Numbered from the stretch's first letter, positions 18,628 to 27,602 are shown. The stretch is 64,000 bases of DNA from Bartonella taylorii (GCF_023920105.1 NZ_CP083693.1:1-64000), one strand, 5' to 3'. A program made the numbers and translations. The notes: a model not told the origin generated them from the sequence alone.

Positions 18628-20757
18628 TTATTTTGGAAAATCTGGAAATGGTTTAATTGGTAAATCTGGAAATGGGTTAATTGGTAAATCATTTACTTCA
18701 ATGGTTATATTGACAATTATAGGAAACTTGCGTGCTCTTCGCGTCCACGATTGGACATAGAGAGGCAAAATCCCTTTATACTTTCCTGGAGATAGGTGTT
18801 TATTGTCTTGCTGATTAAATGATAGACTTAAGTCAAATTCTCCAGGTGAATGGTTTTGGACATCAGCCGCGCTATTCATCGTGAATGATCCCCCTATATT
18901 TTCTTTGCTTGCTTTCAAGGTTACAATATTGATTTGTCCTTCTTCGTCGAAAACCGGCAAGGTGATCAAGCTATGGCCATAGCTATACCATTCAAGTTCT
19001 GCTGGTCCTTCAGCTTTATGATAAGCAATAACTCCTGTATGGGTAATACCACTAGGCCGATAATCGAAATGTATTTTCGCTTTATTGTTAGAGTTTGGTT
19101 GTAAATCAATATTATAATTAAGGTAGTTGGATGATGCAGGGAATGGATTGACACCTGCAATGGGCGTGAAGGCCATAGCGTCAACTATTTTTACCAGTTG
19201 TCCTACGTTTGGTCTTCTTCCGATACCGTCTTTTACTCCTTCAGTATAACTGGAGCGTTTGAGAAGAGCACGCATAGATTGTGGCGTAAGAAGAAATCCA
19301 CGTTTTTTTGCATGAGATTGAAGCAAAGCTAAAGCACCACAACACAAAGGTGTTGCACTGGATGTTCCGTTAAAAGTATTTGTATAGTTTCTATTATGTC
19401 CTGGGCGTTTTTGCAATGAATCATAACCCGTGGTGACCACATCCCAACCCCATGAGTTAATAAGAGAATCACGATGGCCATAATTTGAAAAAGAAGCTCG
19501 GTGACCATCAGGTGGATTACATGCACCAACCAATATCCCGCCGCAATCACCATAGTCGGGGCAAAAAGAAAGGTTTCCAACGTTGTGACCACCATTTCCT
19601 GCTGCCATTATTGTAATTACTTGCTTTTGCGTTAGGTTCTTAATGGCATCCCACCAAGATTTTATGCTGATCATTGGAGCAAACTCATTGTTAAAATACG
19701 CTTGCATATCTATACTGACGATATCACCAGGTTTAGCCTGTTCAACCACTTTATATAAGTCGTCGGTATCGTAAAAATGAAATGCAGCAGAATGGGCGAT
19801 ACCTGTCACACCAAAAGAATTTTTTCCGGCTGCAATACAACCCGTTGATGCTGTGCCATGATTGCAGTCCTTAGTTTCGGAACGGCTATGAACAACAGTA
19901 ATATTGCCTTCTTGAAACTCCTCATGGTCTTTATAAATACCAAAGTCTATATGTCTGATAACAACACCTTGACCTGTATTGCCTTGTGCCCAAACGCTGC
20001 GGATGTTCATTCCTCGGCCTTCGTCTAAATATCTTTGGAGTTCTGAAAAATCTGGAGTGATATCATGAGAAGGGGCAGTAATTCTTTTTGCTTTCTTTTC
20101 AGATCTCGTGGAAGCTGATTTCTCCACGGATTTCAAAAAAGGTGGTTCTAGATTATCTGTAAAAGGTGTAATACTACAATAGATAACACCATCTATCTGC
20201 TCTATCTGGCGGCAAAGTTCATGGGCTGTCTTTTCATTCATCTTTTGTGTGATGATGTAATATTCATGCTCGTGTATAGAATGCCATTTGGGAAAAGAGT
20301 CTAAATTTGTTGTTTTTTTCGTCAGGCTGTAAGTTTTTTTAAATTTTTTAACTTGTTCTTTTAGAAGAGAAAATGCGCCTTTTTTGATTTTTATTTCAAT
20401 GTAGAACCCTTTCCCAACATCTACTATATGGTCTTTCCCTTTAAGTTTTTTTTCTTCAGGGACGTGTAGTTCATGTGTTACACTTCTTGATTGTATTTTT
20501 TGTGGTTGGATCTCACTGTCATAAAAAACAACTTCGTTGGATTTTAGTGTTGCGGTGTTGCTTTTTGCCACAACATGATATGTTCCAGCCTTAGCAATTT
20601 TAAATAGGTGGCTTGCATCATTATCATGGACAGTTTCTACAAGAGTTGAGTTTAAGTAAAGTTCAAATTGAGATGTTGCATTCTCCTTATCTCCTTCTAC
20701 ATAGATAGAAGGATCTGCGCCTAAAAGTTTATAGATATTGATTTGATTGTTTATCAT
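18628..20757 (-). CDS. Subtilisin-like (S8) serine protease, unusual architecture
   Basis: 709 residues. The central catalytic domain shows the complete triad: Asp271 (RHIDFGIYKDHEEF), His300 (NHGTAS), oxyanion Asn388 (MAAGNGG) and Ser466 (NGTSSATP). It is preceded by about 260 residues, with a beta-rich N-terminus and a lysine-rich, inhibitor-like segment ending EHEYYIITQKMNEKTAHEL, and followed by a 200-residue beta-rich domain ending in a duplicated Pro-rich motif (LPINPFPDLPIKPFPDFPK). There is no Sec signal peptide and no autotransporter barrel, so it is either intracellular or leaves by another route. A very strong GGGAGGGAGTGA precedes the ATG. Protease activity is likely; the substrate is unknown. 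Confidence 0.85.
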   Translation of the reverse strand: MINNQINIYKLLGADPSIYVEGDKENATSQFELYLNSTLVETVHDNDASHLFKIAKAGTYHVVAKSNTATLKSNEVVFYDSEIQPQKIQSRSVTHELHVPEEKKLKGKDHIVDVGKGFYIEIKIKKGAFSLLKEQVKKFKKTYSLTKKTTNLDSFPKWHSIHEHEYYIITQKMNEKTAHELCRQIEQIDGVIYCSITPFTDNLEPPFLKSVEKSASTRSEKKAKRITAPSHDITPDFSELQRYLDEGRGMNIRSVWAQGNTGQGVVIRHIDFGIYKDHEEFQEGNITVVHSRSETKDCNHGTASTGCIAAGKNSFGVTGIAHSAAFHFYDTDDLYKVVEQAKPGDIVSIDMQAYFNNEFAPMISIKSWWDAIKNLTQKQVITIMAAGNGGHNVGNLSFCPDYGDCGGILVGACNPPDGHRASFSNYGHRDSLINSWGWDVVTTGYDSLQKRPGHNRNYTNTFNGTSSATPLCCGALALLQSHAKKRGFLLTPQSMRALLKRSSYTEGVKDGIGRRPNVGQLVKIVDAMAFTPIAGVNPFPASSNYLNYNIDLQPNSNNKAKIHFDYRPSGITHTGVIAYHKAEGPAELEWYSYGHSLITLPVFDEEGQINIVTLKASKENIGGSFTMNSAADVQNHSPGEFDLSLSFNQQDNKHLSPGKYKGILPLYVQSWTRRARKFPIIVNITIEVNDLPINPFPDLPIKPFPDFPK

Positions 20758-21678
20758 TATTCACTCCCTCCCCGAGAGTTTATAAGAGTGCGCAAGCAGT
20801 GGCTTGTTCACGCAAATGATATGTTATGGATGATGGTTAACGACACCAAGATGTTTCTGATAAGGGGTGCCCGCTAACAAATTGATAATGGTGGGTCACT
20901 AACGACTAGTGGCACCAACACTGGATATAGTTTACTCCTTTAAATGTTTCGCTGCAATAGAAAACAGTTTCTTTACACACTTTTAAGGCAACTATTTTTG
21001 CCAAGCTGGATGATAGACTTAAAAACTGCTTATCGTGTTTGTTATTTTCTGTATTTCTTTAAAAGTAATTTGCTCTTCTTATTTGTAGTTTTGATTGCAC
21101 TATATTCTCATGAGAATGTTAGAAAGTGGGGATTTGAGAGTAGGGGGCATGTCATGGTGCTTAAAACATAACTGGAGGAATAGGATACAATGTTAAAACA
21201 AGACTGAGGGTCACGAAGATAAAAACACACAAAATAAAAGTTGTATTTAGGAAGAAATGCGGCAAAACCATGCCACAATGCCTGCTAAAAGAGAAAATGG
21301 TATGGCACCTCTTATAGGAAACGCTCAATGAGACATAAGTCGCAAGGAAGATATCCTCATATGTTTATTCGCTTGTGGAATATGTAAGTAAATGACCTTT
21401 ATTGTTTGCTTCTATTGAAGGAATTTGAAATGAAAAATAACCTGTATTTGGAGATCTTTTTTGAGAGGAAAACAATATACTTTCTTGATAAATCAAATTG
21501 TTTTGTTGTATCTAAAACAAGATGAGGAAAATATTCCTTAAAGCCGTTGAGGCAAAAATAATACGAATTCTTAAAAAATAAACAGTCTAGTGTTGACGAA
21601 TCTGTCCTTCTTCCTATAGTGCAGAAAGGTAATGAGTAAGTCTGTCTTTATATGACATCTGTTTTTTATAACAATCGT
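20758..21678. other. Region without supported genes upstream of the protease
   Basis: About 920 bases. An open frame at 20944-21171 (+) encodes a hydrophobic 75-residue peptide but lacks a convincing Shine-Dalgarno and conserved features. TTGATAAATCAA, also seen twice before exbB, recurs near 21486. No other structure seen. Confidence 0.4.
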
Positions 21679-21763
21679 GCGGGTGTGGTGGAACTGGTAG
21701 ACGCGCCAGACTCAAAATCTGGTTCCGAGAGGAGTGTCGGTTCGAGTCCGACCACCCGCACCA
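21679..21763 (+). tRNA. tRNA-Leu(CAA)
   Basis: Acceptor stem GCGGGTG pairs with CACCCGC, followed by A and an encoded CCA. The anticodon arm CCAGA-CTCAAAA-TCTGG gives anticodon CAA, and a long variable arm (TTCCGAGAGGAGTGTC region) marks a class II tRNA such as leucine. The T arm GGTTCGAGTCC is standard. Confidence 0.97.
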
Positions 21764-22127
21764 CTTTATACTTTTCTTCTCTTTATTTTGATGCGTTATT
21801 CCAGCGCTGTGAAGTATCGTTCTCATTTTTCTCAGAGTTTTCTTAGCGTTCTTCTCAAGTTTACGGGATTGGAGTGCAGAAACAAATCTCTATCGTTTGA
21901 AACTGTTGAAACTATTTCTGCTCATTTCGTGGAAAATTTCTCTTACAAAAACTCCGTTTAAGTAGTTTTTTTTAAACGATATAATCTTTTAATTGGTATT
22001 ATAAACAAATTGATAAAAATATTCATAATACACCAATGATCTTCATCATAGAGTCGTGCACGTCTAATTTGTTGATCTCTTCTCTACTTTGAAGGACAGC
22101 TCTTTTACAATACAACAGATAAAAAGT
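21764..22127. other. Intergenic region after tRNA-Leu
   Basis: About 360 AT-rich bases. Open frames running out of the tRNA on either strand are artefacts of the tRNA sequence. Nothing else seen. Confidence 0.5.
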
Positions 22128-22160
22128 AAAAAACCCTGTCTTTTTTTGACAGGGTTTTTT
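22128..22160 (-). terminator. Terminator of hbp
   Basis: AAAACCCTGTC and GACAGGGTTTT form a strong stem with a T-rich loop, with runs of A and T on the two sides so that it can work in both directions. It lies 24 bases from the hbp stop. Confidence 0.9.
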
Positions 22161-22183
22161 AGTGTCTTAATTATTCCAATAAT

Positions 22184-23056
22184 TTAGAATTTATAAGCTA
22201 AACCAAAGCGGAAATTATTAGTTTTGGCGGCAACTTCAAGTTTATCTTTTGCGAATTTCTTTTTACCAAAATCCGAATAACGATATTCTGCACGCATGAT
22301 AACATTATCTGTCATGGCAAAATCAACTCCACCACCAATAGTATAGCCAATCATTGTTTCTGTTTTATCCAACACATTGCCAGAAGCAAATATAAATGGA
22401 CCTTCCTGTGATTTTGACACAATTGACATGATATATTGCATCTGTGCATAGGCTACACCACCTGCGACATATGGCATAATACGATCAGCAGCAAAACCAA
22501 TACGCATGCGTGTTGCACCAGCCCATTTTTCTTTTAATGAGACACTGCTTATGACGATACTACCAATATTAGGTATGGTTTCATCTGGTGCTCCAGGTTT
22601 TGTAATTGGAATTTCTGCTTTTTTAAGCACTGCATTGAGAGAGTCTAAGCTATCCTCATCAAGAATTTCTTTTCCATTATCTGTTTTTGTATCTTTTTTA
22701 CCAGAAAAAACCATATCGGTATCAACACCAAGAATAAAGTTATCTCCCAGATCAATATTAGATCCCGCATAAAGCCCAGCTACAAATCCTTTCGGGTTAG
22801 GTGATAAAGATTTATCAACAAAAGCCCATTTTCTAGTTGTCGCATCGTGAGAATAATTTAAAGTGTCGTCACTTGAAAAGCCACCAAATTGTCCTCCGAG
22901 ATAAAGACCGCTCCAAGAAAAAGCAGGAGCAGTAATAACGGGTGCAACACTTGGTTTTGGTTTTGAATTTTGAAAAACTATGGTATCTGCGGCTTGAGCT
23001 GTTGAGGATGCAATTAAAGTGAAAATCGACAGTGTTATTAAATGTTTTGTATTCAT
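22184..23056 (-). CDS. hbp: Hemin-binding outer-membrane protein of the Hbp/Pap31 family
   Basis: 290 residues. A signal peptide (MNTKHLITLSIFTLIASSTAQA) is followed by the family signature FSWSGLYLGGQFGGFSS, alternating beta-strand pattern, and a porin-type end (NVIMRAEYRYSDFGKKKF ... NFRFGLAYKF, C-terminal Phe). In Bartonella these proteins bind heme at the cell surface and are expressed under iron/heme control. I chose the ATG at 23054-23056 with AGGGAT upstream; an in-frame ATG nine codons earlier would spoil the signal peptide. Which of the several hbp paralogues it is cannot be told here. Confidence 0.9.
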   Translation of the reverse strand: MNTKHLITLSIFTLIASSTAQAADTIVFQNSKPKPSVAPVITAPAFSWSGLYLGGQFGGFSSDDTLNYSHDATTRKWAFVDKSLSPNPKGFVAGLYAGSNIDLGDNFILGVDTDMVFSGKKDTKTDNGKEILDEDSLDSLNAVLKKAEIPITKPGAPDETIPNIGSIVISSVSLKEKWAGATRMRIGFAADRIMPYVAGGVAYAQMQYIMSIVSKSQEGPFIFASGNVLDKTETMIGYTIGGGVDFAMTDNVIMRAEYRYSDFGKKKFAKDKLEVAAKTNNFRFGLAYKF

Positions 23057-23171
23057 GAGAATCCCTAAATTTATTAAACGCATAATGAATTATATATTAA
23101 ATTCAAAAAATCTTTATCTCATATTTTTATAAAAAATAAAATACTATAAAAGTTTATTATTGTTTATAAGT

Positions 23172-23187
23172 TAAGAATTTTCTAAGG
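23172..23187. promoter_or_regulatory. Degenerate ICE-like dyad upstream of hbp
   Basis: On the - strand CTTAGAAAATTCTTA resembles TTTAGAA...TTCTAAA with substitutions. It lies about 120 bases before the hbp start. Bartonella hbp genes are known to be Irr-responsive through an upstream element; whether this is that element is inference. Confidence 0.35.
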
Positions 23188-23333
23188 TTTTTCGTGGGGA
23201 AATTTACTACAATAAGAATATTAAGCTTTTCAAGCAATTTTGATATCTCATTTAACTGCTTTCTTGCTCTAAAGAACACTGTTTTACGAAACAATGTACA
23301 AGCTTTAGGGGATGGGCTTTTAGGAATAAGCTT

Positions 23334-23552
23334 TTAGCTCTTTGAAATCCACTGTTTCAAATGTGCGAAGATATTGTCTATCGCGTCCATGAGGCGTGCA
23401 AAATCAAGGATAAGTAAAAAGAGGATGAATATTATCCACTTCATCAAGCGAGACATCATTTTTACACTTTGGTAGGTGATGATCATTTCTTGAAGCATCT
23501 CTTTTTCTGCTTCCGTAAGATTTATGTGTTTTTCCGTTTTTCTTCTACCCAT
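23334..23552 (-). CDS. Small membrane protein of the lysis cassette (holin candidate)
   Basis: 72 residues from the ATG at 23550-23552 (GGATGG upstream): a charged N-terminus (MGRRKTEKHINLTEAEKEMLQEM), one strong membrane segment (LMKWIIFILFLLILDFARLM) and a short tail. It overlaps the end of the o-spanin gene by eight bases and is last in the cassette. One membrane segment and a charged N-terminus are compatible with a class III-like holin or an accessory phage protein; the identity is not proven. Confidence 0.55.
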   Translation of the reverse strand: MGRRKTEKHINLTEAEKEMLQEMIITYQSVKMMSRLMKWIIFILFLLILDFARLMDAIDNIFAHLKQWISKS

Positions 23553-23751
23553 GTTTCCATCCACACAAGTACTCACCTTGTTTGTTATGCTTTAAGATCT
23601 CTCTTGCTAAATTGGAACTGATGGTGTTCAGATCTTGCTGTTTTAAATAAATTGGCAACCAACCGACACAAGAAGAGCTATATTTATTTGTCGCGCAACC
23701 AGTCAGAGAGAGCAGCACGCACATCAGCATCACTTTTTTGATTAATTTCAT
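23545..23751 (-). CDS. Outer-membrane lysis lipoprotein (o-spanin, Rz1-like)
   Basis: 68 residues with a lipoprotein signal ending LSLTGC (Cys19) and a short mature part. An excellent GGAGGTGG precedes the ATG at 23749-23751. The first 68 bases overlap the upstream gene in a different frame, which is the classic arrangement of an Rz/Rz1 spanin pair. Role inferred: fusion of inner and outer membranes in the last step of phage lysis. The mature part is not proline-rich, unlike lambda Rz1. Confidence 0.65.
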   Translation of the reverse strand: MKLIKKVMLMCVLLSLTGCATNKYSSSCVGWLPIYLKQQDLNTISSNLAREILKHNKQGEYLCGWKHG

Positions 23752-23911
23752 TTTCCACCTCCAGTCGTGTTGTTGCTGCTTTTAAAGCCTTTTCTGTTTG
23801 CTTTTTCTGTTCAACCTTTTTTCCAAGGGTAAAGGCTCTTGCTAATGCAATAAAAAAAGCGGTTAAAACCGCAGCTGTTACCATTAGATTTCTTTTTATC
23901 CATAAGATCAT
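23684..23911 (-). CDS. Inner-membrane lysis protein (i-spanin-like, Rz-like)
   Basis: 75 residues: an N-terminal membrane anchor (MVTAAVLTAFFIALARAF) followed by a charged helical periplasmic part (LGKKVEQKKQTEKALKAATTRLEVENEINQK). Its ATG overlaps the endolysin stop in an ATGA, and the o-spanin gene starts inside its 3' end. Short for an i-spanin but with the right topology and position. Confidence 0.65.
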   Translation of the reverse strand: MILWIKRNLMVTAAVLTAFFIALARAFTLGKKVEQKKQTEKALKAATTRLEVENEINQKSDADVRAALSDWLRDK

Positions 23912-24570
23912 AGACGATGCTCCTGAAAGCGTTTAGCAACAAAGAAAATACCAGCACATGCGGCTAAAATCATAATGGTTGCTAAAGCCCATTGGATGGG
24001 GCCATTGCCTGCTAACAAACCGCCAAGACCTGAGAAAGAACCAATAATCGGTGCAAGAGCTTCTGCTTTGAAAACCCCTGTTGGTGCTTTTGTTTCTACT
24101 GTTTGATAATTAGAAGAAACATAAGCCCCTTTCGCCCATAGCCCTGCTTCTGCTGCACGCCGGTGTGCAAGACCTTCAAGACACTTACCGCCTGCTTTGG
24201 TCCATTTTTGTAATTCGAAGGGGACTGCTTCATATTCACCTTGATTGAGCTTCTTTAACAGTGTCGAGTTACAAAAGGCTGTTGTTCCTACATTATAACA
24301 AAAGGACACTAACGCCGCGAATTGTTCATTCGTTAATGAAACTGTAACCGCGCGTTCAATAGTATTTTCAAATTGTTGCAAATCTTGGCGAAGAAGTTCT
24401 TCTGCTTGCTTTTCAGTGATTGTCATGCCTTCGTAAATAAAAGGCTTTCCAGCACTGTTTGTATGTCCATAACCTATTGTCCACACACCAATAGCATCTT
24501 TGTAGGCATTTAAACGCAAGCCTTCCCATTGCTTGATAAGAGCTAGCCCTTCTGATGATATTTTTCGCAT
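23908..24570 (-). CDS. Phage-type lysozyme (GH24 endolysin) with C-terminal membrane segment
   Basis: 220 residues from the ATG at 24568-24570, chosen for its GGAG six bases upstream; a start four codons earlier (MEKH) is possible. The N-terminal 150 residues are a T4-type lysozyme: catalytic Glu16 in KQWEGL, then AYKD...GVWTIGYGHT and the C-terminal RRAAEAGLW motif. A linker and then a single membrane segment (WALATIMILAACAGIFFVAKRF) end the protein. A C-terminal anchor is unlike the N-terminal SAR signals of many endolysins. It heads a four-gene overlapping lysis cassette that has no structural phage genes around it. Confidence 0.9.
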   Translation of the reverse strand: MRKISSEGLALIKQWEGLRLNAYKDAIGVWTIGYGHTNSAGKPFIYEGMTITEKQAEELLRQDLQQFENTIERAVTVSLTNEQFAALVSFCYNVGTTAFCNSTLLKKLNQGEYEAVPFELQKWTKAGGKCLEGLAHRRAAEAGLWAKGAYVSSNYQTVETKAPTGVFKAEALAPIIGSFSGLGGLLAGNGPIQWALATIMILAACAGIFFVAKRFQEHRL

Positions 24571-24582
24571 ATGCTTCTCCAT

Positions 24583-24609
24583 AAAAAAATCCCCACACAA
24601 GGCGGGGAT
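24583..24609 (-). terminator. Intrinsic terminator just before the lysozyme gene
   Basis: On the - strand ATCCCCGC pairs with GTGGGGAT (one G-T), followed at once by seven T and, 12-13 bases later, the lysozyme start. It either ends a lost upstream phage gene or attenuates the lysis genes. Confidence 0.8.
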
Positions 24610-25036
24610 GACTGACAGACTAAAAATTAACTCCTTTTCCGCTTGTTAAGAGCAGAAGAGAAGTGAAACTTTTATTATACCACGAGGTTGGTAGGTGATG
24701 GTGTTTTGAGGTTGGTTATTGGTGCAGTTGGTTGTGGGCAGAAAAATTTTCTAAAGAGATTCTCCGAGAGGCGTTTTTTAAAGCATATGCTTTAAAAAAA
24801 ACATTTAAGCTCTGGTTATCTAGGGAAATATGTTATGTATATTGTCGTTAAAAGTGCCTTGGAACTTTTAACACCGCTTTAAGATGTGCTGTGTTTTGAA
24901 AGAACAGCTGCATTTTACCTTAATATGCATGCTCATATTGTTTGCGTTCTGTAAATTGAAAAAGTAAACAAACTTAATTCATGCACTTGATGCATAAGCT
25001 GTATTCCCCTCCACATCTTGGCAAAAACGTTAAAAA
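24610..25036. other. Intergenic region between yopJ-like gene and lysis cassette
   Basis: About 430 bases with no gene. A perfect 26-bp palindrome lies at 24774-24799 and probably ends transcription of the yopJ-like gene. Confidence 0.5.
24774..24799 (-). terminator. Perfect palindrome, likely terminator
   Basis: TTTTTTAAAGCATATGCTTT continues into AAAAAA, giving a 26-bp perfect inverted repeat with T/A runs on both sides. It lies 240 bases beyond the yopJ-like stop on the - strand and could act in both directions. Confidence 0.55.
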
Positions 25037-25966
25037 TTATATCATGAGAGATTTATATTCAGTGACTCTTTTCCTATGTGATGAAACAGAGACAGTTTTT
25101 TCCTCTGTTGTTACTAAGTTTTTATCGAACCTTTCACGAAGCGTTTCGCCTTTTTTGTTAACTTTTGCATTTTCAGCCTCCGGATTTGATTCCACATATT
25201 CTTTGAGGCGTTTTCTACCTTGCGTGTGTTTATAAAAAGACGGTGGGAGATACAGATCCAACTTATCAGAAGATAAAGCAGTATCTTTTTTACATAACAC
25301 ACCGTCAATATTATCCTTATGCATTTTTGTCAGTTTTTCAGATTCAATATGAAGCTTTTTGGCAAGAGCTAAACTAAACATTCCACATTCAGAAGAGCTT
25401 CGTTGAATATCCATTTCCACCATGGAAAAATGACATTCAGGCAATTGATAACTCCCAATGGCCATTTGTGTCCTTAATGCCAGCATTGCTGGATTCATAT
25501 TATTAAATGTTGTAGGTTCAAAAAATACCAAGGATGTCTTGTCATCAATAGTCCTCTGATCAATCACCGCAAAATGGATTCCTCTTTCCTTTATGTTCAC
25601 TATATATCTGGAAGCTTCAACTCCGCTTTCGACAGCTTCTTTCATGGAGAGGGCAAAGTCGTGAGGTGTTGTTGCAAATTTAAGTTTCATCTCTGGATAT
25701 TTACGATTTGCCTGTTCTACTAAGGCGGGCATCATTTTAAGATCTGTCTTTGCATAATCGGCTTTGATCCAACTTCCATCAGCAATGTCCTGTTCTAATT
25801 TTGCAATAATACCTTTTAATTGTTCATGATTGAATGCTGTATCTTCTTCTTGAGTGGCACTTGTCTCTAAACGTGCAAAAGAACTTTCTAACGATTCATC
25901 TGCGCTCTCTCTTTCTTGTCTTTGTGATGAACTATGGGTGGGGTTTTTTGAATCTTGCGGTTTCAT
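25037..25966 (-). CDS. YopJ-family acetyltransferase effector
   Basis: 309 residues matching the whole length of Yersinia YopJ (288) as I remember it: DGSWIKADYAKTDLKMMPALVEQAN, the catalytic His131 (GIHFAVID), Glu150 (SLVFFEPTTFN), PAMLALRTQMAI, YQLPECHFSMVEMDIQ and catalytic Cys194 (RSSSECGMFSLALAKKL), then FYKHTQGRKRLKEYV and RFDKN. YopJ proteins are inositol-hexakisphosphate-activated Ser/Thr acetyltransferases that block host MAPK and NF-kB kinases; the triad here is complete. The first 50 residues are a Ser/Glu-rich extension. There is no BID domain and no Sec signal, so the secretion route is unclear. It lies alone in accessory DNA, and transfer is likely. Confidence 0.95.
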   Translation of the reverse strand: MKPQDSKNPTHSSSQRQERESADESLESSFARLETSATQEEDTAFNHEQLKGIIAKLEQDIADGSWIKADYAKTDLKMMPALVEQANRKYPEMKLKFATTPHDFALSMKEAVESGVEASRYIVNIKERGIHFAVIDQRTIDDKTSLVFFEPTTFNNMNPAMLALRTQMAIGSYQLPECHFSMVEMDIQRSSSECGMFSLALAKKLHIESEKLTKMHKDNIDGVLCKKDTALSSDKLDLYLPPSFYKHTQGRKRLKEYVESNPEAENAKVNKKGETLRERFDKNLVTTEEKTVSVSSHRKRVTEYKSLMI

Positions 25967-27056
25967 AATATTTATCTCCGTGTTAAAAGTCGGAGCTAGG
26001 ATATTATTTTTATATTTTGACTAAACAATGTTTGGTATTGATTTCCATAAGGGAGGATGATGACGTTTTCTTTTAAGTCGCAGAAATTTTCGTAAAAAGG
26101 TTTTTTGGTGCAAAATTATAGACTAGTCAAAAATTTGAGTGTTCTCTGAATCTTCGAAATTTGTAAAAATTATGAGAAATTTGAGTGCATATGCAATTTT
26201 ATCTTGATGTTTTTAAAATGGAAAGTCGTGAGTGCTTTTTTCGCTTACCAGGCTTTTATATTACAGTGGTGATAACGAATTTTCATGTTAACTACTTTGC
26301 TTTAAAAGACCAAGATTCATAGTTTCTACCAATCTAAGTTGTTTCTGCTGGTGATGGTTAGATCCCTCAAAGGGGTAAGTATATTCTATTAATGTGTCAG
26401 GTTGCTATTCCAACGATTGCTGTTGTTCTTAATCTTGGGATGCAAAAACCGAAATGAGACAGAGACGTCATTGTGTTTTAAAAACGCATAAACGCATTCT
26501 CTGTCACTGTTTTGAAAGACAATGTAATACAGTACATTTGATAAATATGATGAAGTATGGATACAAAAAAACCTACCCCGCATCTGTCATTAAATACGAT
26601 TTTTCACACATTGTCAACAGAAAAAGCATAACCTTGTGCTTTTTATTTTAGTCTATTTGCTGGTTGTACAACAAAACTTAACTAATCCAATCAAGAAGTT
26701 TTTGCCCATGTGGAAAAGAACATCCTTTTCCTCTCTTTTTGGGGGAGAGAAATGTGAGTTTGTAAAGATTAAATATGAGGTTGGTTATTTTGCTAATGGA
26801 GTTCTGGGCGCGTTGGTTGCTGGTGGTGAGGTTTGAGCTTTCCTTGGGGTTGTTATTGATGAGATCGTTGTTGATGGTAATGTTGGCGGTAAGTGGATTT
26901 TTTCTCGGGGTCTTTCAGAGCACACATGCTTTTAATTTTGCAATAAATTTTTGCGCTGTTGTTTGATGAATATCATAGTGTAATATGGCAATGTATAGAG
27001 GGTTATGCCGTGTTATTTGTATATGTGTGCTTTTATCCGGATGTTCATTCTTTTAT
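25967..27056. other. Accessory region without supported genes
   Basis: About 1.1 kb upstream of the yopJ-like gene. Open frames at 26389-26583 (-), 26454-26651 (+) and 26636-26966 (+) have poor starts and no recognisable product. No operator stands out in the AT-rich sequence before the effector. Confidence 0.4.
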
Positions 27057-27602
27057 TTAGCCTTTAAAATGTTTATGAAGCACATTAAGAATAATACGCA
27101 ACGAACAGACAAGGTAGGGGAGTGGTTGATCTTCTACAACAAGATATTGTAATGCGGCGTGAAAGTTATATTGGTGATGCAAATGTTGTGCTTCTTTAAT
27201 CGCTTCTTTCATGTCTTCATAGCGATTGGTTGCTTTTTGAAGCCACTGTTTGTGTGCTTTTTCATCGGATGCGTGCGTGAAATCATCATAATAGCCGCTT
27301 GGCAAACCTTTGGCACATAAATAGTCGTTTCTAATTTGTAGATACTGTTGTGCAGTATCATATTGTTCTTTACTGATGCCCGATGTATCCTGTTTATATC
27401 CTCGTAAACAAAGCCGTCCAATATAGGTACCGACAAGCGGATTTATGGCTTCTTCTACGGTTAGTCCAAGGTGTTTTGCACGCATTTCAATTGTGAGTTG
27501 AGTAGGAGAGAGGGGCGGGCTTTTGGCACGTGAAATACGCCCATTTGGTTCTCTTAGCTTTCCTGTTATTCTAGGTCTACCGCGTTTTTTACGTATTTTC
27601 AT
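27057..27602 (-). CDS. Phage-associated protein, unknown, paralogue of the 40.1 kb gene
   Basis: 181 residues, very basic at the N-terminus (MKIRKKRGRPRITGKLREPNGRISRAK), then a helical part with GISKEQYDTAQQYLQIRNDY and a C-terminal helix (LPYLVCSLRIILNVLHKHF). The gene at 40126-40671, also 181 residues and downstream of a phage primase, has the same layout (HISKAQYKAAERFYVYWRQS ... LADHLRDCLDLLAFHWGY). I infer a shared phage family, perhaps DNA-binding. The function is unknown. The ATG at 27600-27602 has only a weak Shine-Dalgarno. Confidence 0.65.
   Translation of the reverse strand: MKIRKKRGRPRITGKLREPNGRISRAKSPPLSPTQLTIEMRAKHLGLTVEEAINPLVGTYIGRLCLRGYKQDTSGISKEQYDTAQQYLQIRNDYLCAKGLPSGYYDDFTHASDEKAHKQWLQKATNRYEDMKEAIKEAQHLHHQYNFHAALQYLVVEDQPLPYLVCSLRIILNVLHKHFKG

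Noticed and set aside
21614-21961. Small proteins overlapping tRNA-Leu on both strands
   Set aside because: The frames consist largely of tRNA sequence (for example GWSDSNRHSSRNQILSLARL), a common false call.
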